The position numbers and the translations under genes are program-made. A DNA stretch of 64,000 nucleotides from DASXYU01 sp036502295. GTDB taxonomy: Bacteria > Actinomycetota > Actinomycetes > Mycobacteriales > Jatrophihabitantaceae. Of this stretch, positions 43,903 through 53,406 are shown in pieces. The notes beneath the pieces were generated by a model, which was given only the letters and a program-made list of their open reading frames with translations, was not told the origin of the DNA and made no database searches. Every line of letters begins with the position of its first letter. The first letter of the stretch is position 1. Where the stretch lies: positions 1 through 64,000 of the forward strand of contig DASXYU010000072.1 of NCBI GenBank assembly GCA_036502295.1. The letters are read 5' to 3'.

Positions 43903-43908
43903 ACGCTA
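43903..43908 (-). promoter_or_regulatory. -10 box TAGCGT upstream of DUF222 remnant
   Basis: TAGCGT, 7 nt before ATG 43895. Confidence 0.35.
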
Positions 43909-43932
43909 CGTAGCAGGTCTGAAAGTTTTTGC

Positions 43933-43953
43933 GTTGTCGTTCGCAACGACAAC
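43933..43953. repeat. 9-bp perfect hairpin between the DUF222 remnant and ltaE
   Basis: GTTGTCGTT (43933-43941), loop CGC, AACGACAAC (43945-43953); 7 nt past the ltaE stop. No U-run on either side. Confidence 0.6.
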
Positions 43954-43959
43954 TGGCGA

Positions 43960-44964
43960 TTACCCCAGCAGCGGCTTCAACACCACGATGGCGCGGTCGA
44001 TGTCGTCGTCGGTGACGTCGAGATGGGTGACGAGGCGGACGATCGTCGGCGACATCGTCGACACGAGCACACCCTGCTCCTTCGCCTGGGCCGCGAGTGC
44101 CACTGAGTTGGCGACGCGGACGACGACGATGTTGGTCGGCGCCTGCACCGGGTCGGTCCCCAGCGCCTCGGCGAGCTGCTTCGCGCGCGCGTGGTCGTCG
44201 GACAGACGCGCCACGTTGTGCCCGAGGGCAAATCGTCCTGCCGCCGCGAGGATCCCGGCCTGCCGCATGCCGGCTCCGTAGCGCTTGCGCCAGACCCGGG
44301 CCTCGGCGATCTTCTCGGCCGTCGAGACGAGGACGGAGCCGACGGGGGCGCCGAGGCCCTTGGAGAGGCAGACCGAGACGGTGTCGAACCCGATCGCGAG
44401 CTCGGCGAGCGGCGTACCCGTCGCCGCGTGGGCGTTCCAGATGCGTGCGCCGTCCAGGTGCAGCGCCAGGGCGTGCTCCCTCGCGAGTTCAATCAGCTTC
44501 GCGGTCTGGTCGGACGGCTGGATCGTCCCGCCTCCGAAGTTATGCGTGTTCTCCACCGCGACCGCCGTGGTGGAGACGAAGTACGGGCCGGCGTTCGGCG
44601 TGATGATCTCTGCGATCTGCTCGACGTCGACGAGGCCGCGCTCGGACTGCCAGGTGCGGAACGTGATGCCTGAGAAGACCGCGGCCGCGCCGAGTTCGGC
44701 TCGGGCGATGTGCGCCCGGACATCGCAAACGATCTCGTCGCCGGGCTTCGCCAGCACGCGCAGGCCGAGCTGGTTACCCAGCGATCCGGTGGGGACGAAG
44801 AGTCCCGCCTCCTTGCCGAGCAGCTGCGCAACCTCGGTCTCAAGGGCGTTGACCGTCGGGTCCTCGCCATAGACGTCGTCTCCGACCTCGGCTTCGGCCA
44901 TCGCCTGCCGCATGGCTGCCGACGGCTTCGTCACCGTGTCGGAGCGCAGGTCGACGACGGTCAT
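43960..44964 (-). CDS. Threonine aldolase family (low-specificity, PLP)
   Basis: 334 residues from ATG 44964. It opens with VDLRSDTVTKPSAAMRQAMAEAEVGDDVYGEDPTVN, typical of L-threonine aldolase. PLP Lys is in CLSKGLGAPVGS, with LHLDGARIWNA upstream. It cleaves L-threonine or allo-threonine to glycine and acetaldehyde. The start overlaps the aroG stop by one base (TAATG), so coupled. The role next to aroG is unclear. Confidence 0.93.
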   Translation of the reverse strand: MTVVDLRSDTVTKPSAAMRQAMAEAEVGDDVYGEDPTVNALETEVAQLLGKEAGLFVPTGSLGNQLGLRVLAKPGDEIVCDVRAHIARAELGAAAVFSGITFRTWQSERGLVDVEQIAEIITPNAGPYFVSTTAVAVENTHNFGGGTIQPSDQTAKLIELAREHALALHLDGARIWNAHAATGTPLAELAIGFDTVSVCLSKGLGAPVGSVLVSTAEKIAEARVWRKRYGAGMRQAGILAAAGRFALGHNVARLSDDHARAKQLAEALGTDPVQAPTNIVVVRVANSVALAAQAKEQGVLVSTMSPTIVRLVTHLDVTDDDIDRAIVVLKPLLG

Positions 44965-46313
44965 TACTGCTGCGCCCAGCGCTTCTGCGCGACGAGACGC
45001 TCGGCAACCCTGAAAGCCAGTTCGAGTGACTGCTCGATGTTCAGGCGCGGGTCGCAGGCAGTCTCGTAACGTCGGCCGAGGTCGGCGGCGGTGAGATCTG
45101 CGGTGCCGCCGATGCATTCGGTGACGTCGTCACCGGTGAGTTCCACATGCAGGCCGCCGGGGTGCGTGCCGAGGGCGGCGTGCACGTCGAAGAAGCCGTC
45201 GACCTCGTCGATGATCCGGTCGAGGTGACGCGTCTTCACTCCGCCCGAGGTCTCTTCGGTATTGCCGTGCATCGGATCGCACTGCCAGATCACGTGGCGA
45301 CCGGTGGAGCTCACCTTCTCGATGATCGGCGGCAAGGTGTCACGGATCTTCGAGTTCGACATCCGCGTGATGAGCGTCAGACGTCCCGGCTCGGCATGCG
45401 GGTCGAGGCGCTCGACGAGTTCGGCCGCAAACTCCGGAGAGGTCGACGGGCCCAGCTTCACGCCGATCGGGTTGGCGATGCGCGAGACGAAGTCGAGGTG
45501 CGCGCCGTCCATCTGCCGGGTGCGCTCCCCCACCCAGACGAAGTGTCCGGAGAGGTCGTAGGCATTGCCGTTCTCGACGCGGGTGAGCGCGCGTTCGTAG
45601 TCGAGGATGAGCGCCTCGTGTCCGGCGTAGAGCTCGACACTGTCGAGCGCGGCGTCCTTCACGCCGCAGGCCTTCATGAACTGCACCGCGCGGTCGATCT
45701 CGGCGGCGAGTTTCTCGTAGCGGTAGCCGGTCTCGGTGGAGCGTGCGAACTCGGTGTTCCACGAGTGCACCTTCTCCAGCGACGCCAGCCCACCGCCGGC
45801 GTAGGCACGGAGCAGGTTCAGCGTCGAGGCTGCCGTCGCATATGCCTGCAGGATGCGGCGCGGGTCGGGCGTCCTCTCGCCGTCGAGTTCGTTGACCATG
45901 TCGCCGCGGTAGGAGGGCAGGCCACTGGCATCCAGGTCGGAGGAGCGCGGCTTGGCGTACTGGCCCGCGATGCGTCCCAGCTTCACCACCGGCATCGATG
46001 CGCCGTAGGTGAGGACGACGGCCATCTGCAGCAAGACGCGGACCTTGCCGGCGATGTCGGCCTGAGTCGCGGTGGAGAAGGTCTCGGCGCAGTCGCCGCC
46101 CTGCAGCAGGAATGCCTCGCCCCGCGCCACGGCCGCGAGGCGGACGCGGAGCTGGTCGACCTCGTTGGCGACGACCAGCGGCGGGCGGACGCTAAGGGTG
46201 CGATAGACGTCGTCGAGGACGGCGGTGTCAGGCCACTTGGGCTGCTGCAGCGCGGGAAGCGCGCGCCACGCGTCGAGGCCCAGATTGTCCGCGTCTGACA
46301 AGGTCGAAGTCAC
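44964..46313 (-). CDS. aroG: 3-deoxy-7-phosphoheptulonate synthase, type II
   Basis: 449 residues, class II DAHP synthase as in Rv2178c. WRALPALQQPKWPD, GDCAETF, RTPDPRRI and CDPMHGN are characteristic. In M. tuberculosis the enzyme is feedback inhibited by aromatic amino acids and activates chorismate mutase. GTG start with TACCCT 6 nt upstream, so no leader for attenuation. A second, type I enzyme is encoded at 42.2 kb. Confidence 0.96.
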   Translation of the reverse strand: MTSTLSDADNLGLDAWRALPALQQPKWPDTAVLDDVYRTLSVRPPLVVANEVDQLRVRLAAVARGEAFLLQGGDCAETFSTATQADIAGKVRVLLQMAVVLTYGASMPVVKLGRIAGQYAKPRSSDLDASGLPSYRGDMVNELDGERTPDPRRILQAYATAASTLNLLRAYAGGGLASLEKVHSWNTEFARSTETGYRYEKLAAEIDRAVQFMKACGVKDAALDSVELYAGHEALILDYERALTRVENGNAYDLSGHFVWVGERTRQMDGAHLDFVSRIANPIGVKLGPSTSPEFAAELVERLDPHAEPGRLTLITRMSNSKIRDTLPPIIEKVSSTGRHVIWQCDPMHGNTEETSGGVKTRHLDRIIDEVDGFFDVHAALGTHPGGLHVELTGDDVTECIGGTADLTAADLGRRYETACDPRLNIEQSLELAFRVAERLVAQKRWAQQ

Positions 46314-46319
46314 CCGTCA

Positions 46320-46325
46320 AGGGTA
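46320..46325 (-). promoter_or_regulatory. -10 box TACCCT for aroG (leaderless)
   Basis: TACCCT, 6 nt before GTG 46313. Confidence 0.5.
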
Positions 46326-46364
46326 ACCGTCACCCACAATGCACACGTTCGGGTTCGGCAAGCC

Positions 46365-47390
<1,026 letters not shown>

Positions 47391-47397
47391 GTGCCAG

Positions 47398-47403
47398 ACG
47401 TTA
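47398..47403 (-). promoter_or_regulatory. -10 box TAACGT for pfkA (leaderless)
   Basis: TAACGT, 7 nt before ATG 47390. Confidence 0.5.
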
Positions 47404-47422
47404 GACCCGCGGTCAACGCCTG

Positions 47423-47923
47423 TCAGGAGTCCAACGTCCCGGCTGAGCGCAGCCGCTCCAGTTCGTGCCAACGGGCGAGGTTGTGGCGGGCGTCGGCGAG
47501 CGCATCGTGCCTGGCCTCGGCCGCCGCAGGCAGCGGCGGTGACCCGGCGTCCTCCCAGCGTTGCCGCAGCTCGTGCGTGAACCGTGGGATGGAGCGCGGC
47601 AGCGCGCGCATGTCGCCCCAGAGTTGCGCGAGCACGACGTGGTCGTAGGCGGCCATCCAGGCCCAGAGCTCGATCGGCTCCCCCGGCGCCAGCAGGAACG
47701 CCAGCAGGTCCTCGCGGATCTGCGGCAGCGGGCGCCATGCTGCATCCGACGGCGACGGCAGCTTGTCCAGGACGTTGCGCTTCACCCAGCTGTTCGCACT
47801 CGCCGGGTCGAAGCCGGTCGAGACGGCGTAGAACTCACGGCCGTCCTCGGCGGTGACGCCGATCGAAACGAGCTCGATCGTCCTGCCGTCCTCGATGAAC
47901 TCGCAGTCATAGAAGTACTTCAC
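47423..47923 (-). CDS. 3'-5' exoribonuclease, Rv2179c-like (DEDDh)
   Basis: 166 residues from GTG 47923. YFYDCEFIEDG holds the first D-E pair, and later D and H residues (AAYDHVVLA, HDALADARHNL) complete a DEDDh site. Rv2179c is a 3' exoribonuclease of this size. The start overlaps the plsC stop (GTGA). The frame is open far upstream, but that part is antisense to plsC. Confidence 0.9.
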   Translation of the reverse strand: MKYFYDCEFIEDGRTIELVSIGVTAEDGREFYAVSTGFDPASANSWVKRNVLDKLPSPSDAAWRPLPQIREDLLAFLLAPGEPIELWAWMAAYDHVVLAQLWGDMRALPRSIPRFTHELRQRWEDAGSPPLPAAAEARHDALADARHNLARWHELERLRSAGTLDS

Positions 47924-48627
47924 GCGGCAGCGCCGAACGTCCTCGGCCCACCGAGCTGCTTCTTCACGTCGGAGGCATACAGGTCGACGTACTCCTGGCC
48001 GGACTGCCGCATCAGCGCGTACATGATCTCGTCGGTGATCGAACGCTCCACGAACTTGTCGCCCGCCATCCCCGCGAACCGCGAGAAGTCCAGCGGCTGG
48101 CCGAACACGACCCCAGGACGGGGACGGAACTTGGGGATCCGCCGTCCGGTCGGCTGGATGATCTCGGTGTTCACCATCGTGCACGGGATCACGACCGCCC
48201 CGGAGGCCAGCGCCAACCTGGCCACGCCGGTCTTGCCCCGGTAGAGGCGCCCGTCGGGCGAGCGGGTTCCCTCCGGATAGATGCCAAGCACCATTCCCTC
48301 GTTCAGCACTCTCGCGCCGGTATTGAGCGCGGCGCGCGAAGCGTCGGAGTCGGAGCGGTCGATCGGCACCTGGCCGATCCCGCTGAGGAACGTCCTTGAG
48401 AGGAAACCTTTGACGCCCGGAGTCGTGAAGTACTCCGCCTTGGCGAGAAAGGTGACCTTGCGCGGCGCCATCACCGGCATGAAAAGCGAGTCGCAGAACG
48501 AGAGGTGGTTGCTGGCCAGGATCACCGGGCCGTCCTCGGGAATGTTTTCCACGCCCTCGGCCCAGGGGCGCCAGATTCCACGCAGCAGCGGTCCGAGCGC
48601 GACGAACTTCGCCAGCCAATAAAACAC
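47920..48627 (-). CDS. plsC: 1-acyl-sn-glycerol-3-phosphate acyltransferase
   Basis: 235 residues, PlsC family. It has NHLSFCD (NHxxxxD), IYPEGTRSPDG and a hydrophobic N-terminus. It transfers an acyl group to lysophosphatidic acid in phospholipid synthesis. GTG start with TAGTCT 6 nt upstream. Divergent from the hydrolase gene across only 22 nt. Confidence 0.93.
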   Translation of the reverse strand: MFYWLAKFVALGPLLRGIWRPWAEGVENIPEDGPVILASNHLSFCDSLFMPVMAPRKVTFLAKAEYFTTPGVKGFLSRTFLSGIGQVPIDRSDSDASRAALNTGARVLNEGMVLGIYPEGTRSPDGRLYRGKTGVARLALASGAVVIPCTMVNTEIIQPTGRRIPKFRPRPGVVFGQPLDFSRFAGMAGDKFVERSITDEIMYALMRQSGQEYVDLYASDVKKQLGGPRTFGAAA

Positions 48628-48633
48628 CCGCGC

Positions 48634-48643
48634 AGACTACGCT
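48634..48643. promoter_or_regulatory. Overlapping divergent -10 boxes
   Basis: AGACTACGCT contains TAGTCT on the minus strand (48634-48639), 6 nt before plsC GTG 48627. It also contains TACGCT on the plus strand (48638-48643), 6 nt before GTG 48650. The two hexamers share TA at 48638-48639. Confidence 0.55.
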
Positions 48644-48649
48644 GGAAAC

Positions 48650-49417
48650 GTGGCCGACCTCGCGATCTCCCCCGGAGCGGAACCCTTCAGCGCCGATGGC
48701 GGCAACATCGGGGTCGTGGTCAGCCACGGCTTCACAGGCTCGCCGTTCAGCATGCAACCCTGGGCCGACCACCTCGCCGCAGCCGGCTACAGCGTGCGTC
48801 TGCCGCTGCTGCCCGGTCACGGCACGACGTGGCAGGACTGCAACACCAGGCATTGGCAGGACTGGTACGGCACCATCGAGGCAGCCTTCGAGGAACTCAC
48901 CACACGCTGCGAGCATGTCTTCGCGGTGGGGCTGTCGATGGGCGGCACGCTCACCACCCGTCTCGCCGAGGTCAAGGGTGACAAGCTCGCGGGCCTCGTC
49001 CTGGTGAACCCCTCGTATGCCACCACTCGCTTGAATGCCAAGTTCGCGCCGCTGCTGAAGCACGTCGTCAAATCCCGCCCGGGCATCGGCAGCGACATCA
49101 AGAAGGACGTGGCGAGCGAAGGCGGCTACGACCGCACGCCCGTCGTCGCCTTCACCGAACTGCGCAAGCTCTGGAGGGTGACGCGCACCGACCTCGCGCG
49201 CATCACCGCGCCGGTGCTGATGTTCCGCAGCACGCGGGACCACGTCGTCGAGCCCGTCTCCGGCGAGCTGCTGCTGCGCGGTGCCACCTCCACCACCGTG
49301 CGCGAGGTACTACTGCACGACAGCTATCACGTAGCCACCCTCGACAACGACGCCGAGCAGATCTTCACCGGTAGCGTCGAGTTCATCGAGTCGATCCTCG
49401 CCGAGGTGAGGGCATGA
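48650..49417 (+). CDS. Alpha/beta hydrolase (carboxylesterase/lipase type)
   Basis: 255 residues from GTG 48650. HGFTGSP forms the oxyanion region. S96 in GLSMGG is the nucleophile, with D in FRSTRDHVVEP and H in HDSYHVATLD completing the triad. The pattern resembles Bacillus carboxylesterase Est30 and monoacylglycerol lipases. The substrate is probably an ester or acylglycerol. Followed after 13 nt by a membrane protein gene. Confidence 0.9.
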   Translation: MADLAISPGAEPFSADGGNIGVVVSHGFTGSPFSMQPWADHLAAAGYSVRLPLLPGHGTTWQDCNTRHWQDWYGTIEAAFEELTTRCEHVFAVGLSMGGTLTTRLAEVKGDKLAGLVLVNPSYATTRLNAKFAPLLKHVVKSRPGIGSDIKKDVASEGGYDRTPVVAFTELRKLWRVTRTDLARITAPVLMFRSTRDHVVEPVSGELLLRGATSTTVREVLLHDSYHVATLDNDAEQIFTGSVEFIESILAEVRA

Positions 49418-49430
49418 TCGAGGACCGGCG

Positions 49431-49817
49431 ATGAGTCTCGACCGGGACGAACCTGCCGACATCGACTCGGCCTTCGCCGAGATCGTCGCGGAGCTCGAGA
49501 CCCCGCACGTGCCGTGGCACCTCGTCGACCCGCAGCCGCCCGCTGAGGAAAGCGCCGAGGCCGACGTCTACCTCGGCGACGACGAGCACTTCGATCCGCC
49601 GGAGCCACCGCCGTTCCCGCGGCTGCACCCGCGGACCGTCCTGGCCGTCTGCATCCTCGCCGTCTCGATCACCCTCATCGTCCTCGGCACTGCAGTCGGC
49701 TTCGCCTTCTCGTTCAGCCTCAGCCTCGGCGTGATCGGCGTGATCACCTCGACCGTCCTGCTGCTGGCCCGCCTACGTCCTACCAATGACGAAGGCGACG
49801 ACCACGCGCACGTTTGA
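49431..49817 (+). CDS. Conserved actinobacterial membrane protein (DUF308-like arrangement)
   Basis: 128 residues. An acidic N-terminal half has HVPWHLVDPQPPAEE and an aspartate/glutamate-rich segment. Two TM helices follow (VLAVCILAVSITLIVLGTAVGFAF and LSLGVIGVITSTVLLLARL). GAGGACCGGCG precedes ATG 49431. The acidic N-terminus and paired helices are common in small actinobacterial membrane proteins next to hydrolase genes. Function unknown. The 133 nt downstream contains small hairpins (49875-49891, 49893-49907). Confidence 0.8.
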   Translation: MSLDRDEPADIDSAFAEIVAELETPHVPWHLVDPQPPAEESAEADVYLGDDEHFDPPEPPPFPRLHPRTVLAVCILAVSITLIVLGTAVGFAFSFSLSLGVIGVITSTVLLLARLRPTNDEGDDHAHV

Positions 49818-49950
49818 TCCGGGCCGCAGCGACCTCTGATCGCCACATGCCTACGGCGTGAACGGCCGCGCAACGTCGACCTATGGTCGACAACGCCCTC
49901 CGGGCGTGGTGCTGAGCGGTTACTTTGCGTAATCCTCCACTCGCACCTAC

Positions 49951-50640
49951 CTAAGCGAGTTCGATCTCCGCGACGACGGGCAGGTGATCGCTGGCAAGCG
50001 CCGCGTCCTGGTGCTGCACGACCTCGGCCTTCGCGACGGTAAGGCGAGGGTCCACGAAGATGCCATCGATCGTCTGCCGCGGATCGGCAGCAGACGACGT
50101 CCAGGCGCTGCCGACCCCGGCCACTGCGAAGGCGTCGGCGCGTTGCGCGGCGAGTGCCTCCCACGGCGCCGAGGACGGGCGGCAGTTCATGTCGCCCGCG
50201 ACGATGGTCGGTGTACCGGTCGGCACGTACTTCTCGATCGCGGCGTGCAACTCCCCCACGTGGCGCAACCGCGCCTGCTCCTTCAGGTCCAAGTGCGTCC
50301 CGGCCACCGCGAACTGCACGCCGCGGTAGCTGAGCACCGCGAGCGCCGCCCCGCGCTGATGCAGCCCCGCGTCCTTGCTGAAGAGGACGTCATGCGTCGA
50401 GACCGTGTCGACACCGAGGCTGGAGAGGACGAGGTTGGCAGCGGCAGGACGTCCTCCGCTCACCACGACCATGCCGGCGCGGCGGGCGAGCTGACCGCAG
50501 AGCGAACGCCAACGCAGGAACCGCGGCGCCTCCTGCACCAGCACGATGTCCGGTTCCACCGAGCTGATCACCCGACCGAGCGCGGCGCGGTCATCGCGCA
50601 TCGAACGGACGTTGTAGGTGAGGACGCGAATGGTGGGCAC
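49951..50640 (-). CDS. Endonuclease/exonuclease/phosphatase family protein
   Basis: 229 residues. RVLTYNVRSM, DIVLVQEAP, GTHLDLK, VAGDMNC and a terminal ASDHLPVV give the metal and catalytic residues (N, E, D/N, D, H) of the EEP superfamily. The substrate could be nucleic acid or a phosphoester; not resolvable. GTG start 50640 with TAGGCT 6 nt upstream. Confidence 0.9.
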   Translation of the reverse strand: MPTIRVLTYNVRSMRDDRAALGRVISSVEPDIVLVQEAPRFLRWRSLCGQLARRAGMVVVSGGRPAAANLVLSSLGVDTVSTHDVLFSKDAGLHQRGAALAVLSYRGVQFAVAGTHLDLKEQARLRHVGELHAAIEKYVPTGTPTIVAGDMNCRPSSAPWEALAAQRADAFAVAGVGSAWTSSAADPRQTIDGIFVDPRLTVAKAEVVQHQDAALASDHLPVVAEIELA

Positions 50641-50646
50641 GCAGAG

Positions 50647-50652
50647 AGCCTA
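50647..50652 (-). promoter_or_regulatory. -10 box TAGGCT (leaderless)
   Basis: TAGGCT, 6 nt before GTG 50640. Confidence 0.5.
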
Positions 50653-50721
50653 GACAAGGTGCGAGCGGAGGATTGCCCGACGCAACCATCGCCGATCGCG
50701 ATGCGGCCGAAGGCGCGGCAC

Positions 50722-51699
50722 TCAAAGACCGCCGGCGACCCTGGACAGATCGGCGGCACCGATGAGCCCGGCGTCGGAGCCCAGTGCGGCCGCCACCACA
50801 CCCGCGACCGGGCGGAAGCCACGGCCGGTGAGGCTGAGGGCGAACTCCTCGCGCGCCGGACCGATGAGCAGCTCCCCCGCAGCCGAGACCCCACCGCCGA
50901 TGACGAAGACCGACGGGTCGAGGACGGCGGCAAGGTTCGCAAGACCACGCCCCAGCCAGCGCCCCATCGAGGTGCAGATCGCTCCGGCGGCTGGGTCGCC
51001 GTCCTTGGCAGCGGCGGTCACCACGGAACCGGTGAGTCCCTCCACCGAACCCGCGCGGGCCATCAGGCCGGCCGCGGCCGCGGGTGAGTCGGCGACGAGT
51101 TCACGCGCATCGCGGGCCAGCGCGCGTCCTGAGGCGTACATCTCCCAGCAGCCGCGATTGCCGCAGGCGCAGAGCCGACCGTCCTGCACGATCGTCATGT
51201 GCCCGTACTCCGGCGCGATGCCGTATGCGCCGCGGTACACCTCGCCGTCGATGACGAGGCCGCCCCCGATTCCGGTACCGAGGGTCACGCAGACCAGCAC
51301 GCTCTCGCCCTGCGCGGCGCCGAAGCGGTACTCGGCCCAGGCGGCGGCGTTGGCGTCGTTCTCCACGAGCACCGGCAGGTCGAGGCCCTGCGCGGTGAGC
51401 CGCGCCGCGAGGGCGTCACGCAGCGGCTCATTGCGCCACGCCAGGTGCGGGGCGAAGAGGACAGTGGCACGGTCGGCAGCGATCCAGCCCGCCGCGCCGA
51501 TGCCCACCGCGGCGACATCGTGGCGTGCGGCGAGAACGGCGACGACCTCGCCGATGAGCTGCTCAGTACGGGCGGCGTCCGCGGGCACTCCCTCGATGCC
51601 GGGCGTCGCACGGAGTTCGCGGTCGAGCACCGAACCGTCCTCATCGACGACACCGGCCGAGATCTTCGTCCCGCCGATGTCGACGCCGATGGCGAGCAA
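50722..51699 (-). CDS. glk: ROK family glucokinase
   Basis: 325 residues. LAIGVDIGGTKISAGVVDEDG starts the ATP-binding domain. VENDANAAAWAE and TLGTGIGGGLV are substrate and phosphate loops. CACGNRGCWE is the ROK zinc motif. The start is a TTG at 51699 directly after the upstream TAG, so coupling is likely. It phosphorylates glucose; ROK kinases can also be sugar repressors, but no helix-turn-helix is present. Confidence 0.92.
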   Translation of the reverse strand: MLAIGVDIGGTKISAGVVDEDGSVLDRELRATPGIEGVPADAARTEQLIGEVVAVLAARHDVAAVGIGAAGWIAADRATVLFAPHLAWRNEPLRDALAARLTAQGLDLPVLVENDANAAAWAEYRFGAAQGESVLVCVTLGTGIGGGLVIDGEVYRGAYGIAPEYGHMTIVQDGRLCACGNRGCWEMYASGRALARDARELVADSPAAAAGLMARAGSVEGLTGSVVTAAAKDGDPAAGAICTSMGRWLGRGLANLAAVLDPSVFVIGGGVSAAGELLIGPAREEFALSLTGRGFRPVAGVVAAALGSDAGLIGAADLSRVAGGL

Positions 51700-52029
51700 C
51701 TACTCCGCCAGATGGATGTGTTCGACGCCGTCCTGCTGCTTCGGCTCCTCGGCAGCGCCCTCGCCGTAGGGCGCCGAAGCAACGATCGCCTTGAGGACGT
51801 CAGCCACGGCTCCGGCTGCGACGGCGATCTTCTCGGCGAGCTCGGGACGCTCGCCGCGCACGAGGGCGGCGAACTGGCAGACCGGGCACCACTGGCAGTC
51901 CGAGCCGGTGTGCGGGTAAGCCTCGCCGAGTTGCCCGAAGGTGCTCCGGGCAAAGTCTCGGGCCCACCGCTGCGCGCCCTCGACAAGGGCGGCGACGTCC
52001 TCACCGATCCGGAATTCAGGCTCAGGCAT
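51700..52029 (-). CDS. Small CxxC protein, DUF5304-like
   Basis: 109 residues from ATG 52029. CQWCPVC in the middle could bind metal. A helical segment (RPELAEKIAVAAGAVADVLKAIV) follows and the tail is acidic. I recall DUF5304 proteins beside ROK glucokinase and ArsA-like genes in streptomycetes, so I use that label tentatively. It overlaps arsA by 8 nt. Function unknown. Confidence 0.78.
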   Translation of the reverse strand: MPEPEFRIGEDVAALVEGAQRWARDFARSTFGQLGEAYPHTGSDCQWCPVCQFAALVRGERPELAEKIAVAAGAVADVLKAIVASAPYGEGAAEEPKQQDGVEHIHLAE

Positions 52030-53380
52030 CGGCGCTCACCTCGGCCTCCGGCTCGGCCGGGCGCGGAGCGGGCATGGGCCGGTAGCCGATGCTGCCGCCG
52101 GCCGGCGAGGCCCGCGCAGCTGGAGACGGCCGCCCGGAAGCGGGACGTGTCGCGTTCGGCTTGGGACGGCGGTGCGCGCCGGGCGTCAGCTTCGGCCAGA
52201 GCTCCGGGTCACGGCGGAAGCGCACGGAGAGCACCTCGCCGTCGAAGCTGCCCCGCACCACCGTGCAGCGACGCAGCACGCTCGGCAGGGTGAGGACGCG
52301 GCGATTGCCCGACACCGTGACGATGAGGTCGTCGCCGGCGCGGGACGCCTCCACCTCGCCACGCGGCACCAGTGGCAGGCGCATCTTGAGGATGAAGTCC
52401 TTGCCGTCCGGGTCGACGCGCAGCAGATCAGGACGCAGGCCGCTCGGCGCCGGGTCGTCTCCGGGCAGCGCGCCGTAGAGCGCCTCCGCCACTGCGCGCA
52501 ACGCCTCGGCGCCCACCGGCTCGGAGGGCCAGAACGGCAGCTCCCGCACCGGAAGACCGGCGAAGGAGTCGCGTATCGAGGCGAGGTGACGCTGCTGCGC
52601 CTGCGCCCAGCCCTGCCGCCATATGTCCGCACTGCTGCTGAAGACACGGTTGGCGACGATCATGTCCACGCCGTAGCCGTAGAGCGCGAGCGCGGTGAAC
52701 GTCCGTCTCGCCTCGGCGGCCACCACCGCTTCAGGCGTGAGGACGAGCCGAACCGAGGTGACCCGCGGATCACCGAGCATCTGCCGCACGCCGGCGAGGT
52801 CCTCGGCCAGCCGCGCGACGGCCTCGAAGATGTTGTCCGGCGGCAGCGCGTCGCCGCGACCCATCACGCGGGCCAGCGGGCGCATCGTCCTCAAGAACTT
52901 GCGTTGTGCCGGGAAGACCTTCTGCAGGTACCAGCCGAGTGCCTCGGGCAGCGCCAAGAGGCGCAGCGTCTCTGCGGTGGGGGCGCAGTCGACGACGAGG
53001 ACGTCCCAGTCGCCGGAGAGCGCCATCTGCCGCACTGCGAGCAGCGCCAGCACCTCGTCCACGCCGGGCAGGACGGTGAGTTCGTCGGCGGTGATCGGGT
53101 CGACGCCGCCACGGGCGAGCATGTCGATGAGGAACGCCTGCACGTCGCGCCAGGCGACCTCGAAACGTCCCTGGGTGTCGATCTGCACGGCCCAGAGGTT
53201 CGGCGAAACCTCGCGCGGCTCGTCGACCAGTGGCACGTCGAGGGCATCGGCGAGCGAGTGCGCGATGTCGGTGGAGAGCACCAGCGTCTTGAGGCCGCGG
53301 TCCGCGAGTCGCAGTGCCGTGGCCGAGGCCGTGGTGGTCTTGCCGACGCCGCCCTTACCGGTGAAGAGGACGATCCTCAA
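52022..53380 (-). CDS. ArsA/GET3-type anion-transporting-ATPase family protein
   Basis: 452 residues. P-loop GKGGVGKTT at 8-16, with STDIAHSLADAL (Switch I-like) and VLVVDCAPTAETLRLL (Switch II). A C-terminal extension ends in a Pro/Arg-rich tail. It belongs to the actinobacterial ArsA-like ATPases encoded in pairs near SRPBCC and FadD genes, so arsenite transport is not implied. TTG start 53380 with AAGGGG 7 nt upstream, lying on a duplicated segment (see 53377-53421). Confidence 0.88.
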   Translation of the reverse strand: MRIVLFTGKGGVGKTTTASATALRLADRGLKTLVLSTDIAHSLADALDVPLVDEPREVSPNLWAVQIDTQGRFEVAWRDVQAFLIDMLARGGVDPITADELTVLPGVDEVLALLAVRQMALSGDWDVLVVDCAPTAETLRLLALPEALGWYLQKVFPAQRKFLRTMRPLARVMGRGDALPPDNIFEAVARLAEDLAGVRQMLGDPRVTSVRLVLTPEAVVAAEARRTFTALALYGYGVDMIVANRVFSSSADIWRQGWAQAQQRHLASIRDSFAGLPVRELPFWPSEPVGAEALRAVAEALYGALPGDDPAPSGLRPDLLRVDPDGKDFILKMRLPLVPRGEVEASRAGDDLIVTVSGNRRVLTLPSVLRRCTVVRGSFDGEVLSVRFRRDPELWPKLTPGAHRRPKPNATRPASGRPSPAARASPAGGSIGYRPMPAPRPAEPEAEVSADA

Positions 53381-53406
53381 CGCAGTACCCCTTGCGCGAT
53401 TGTCAT
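53377..53406 (-). other. Nine-codon mini-ORF between SRPBCC and arsA genes
   Basis: ATG 53406 overlaps the SRPBCC stop (ATGA). The reading MTIAQGVLR ends at TGA 53377-53379, which overlaps the arsA TTG start (TTGA). It is created by a 19-bp near-perfect direct repeat of the SRPBCC 3' end. Its last five residues equal those of the SRPBCC protein. It could be a coupling cistron or just repeat by-product. Confidence 0.35.
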
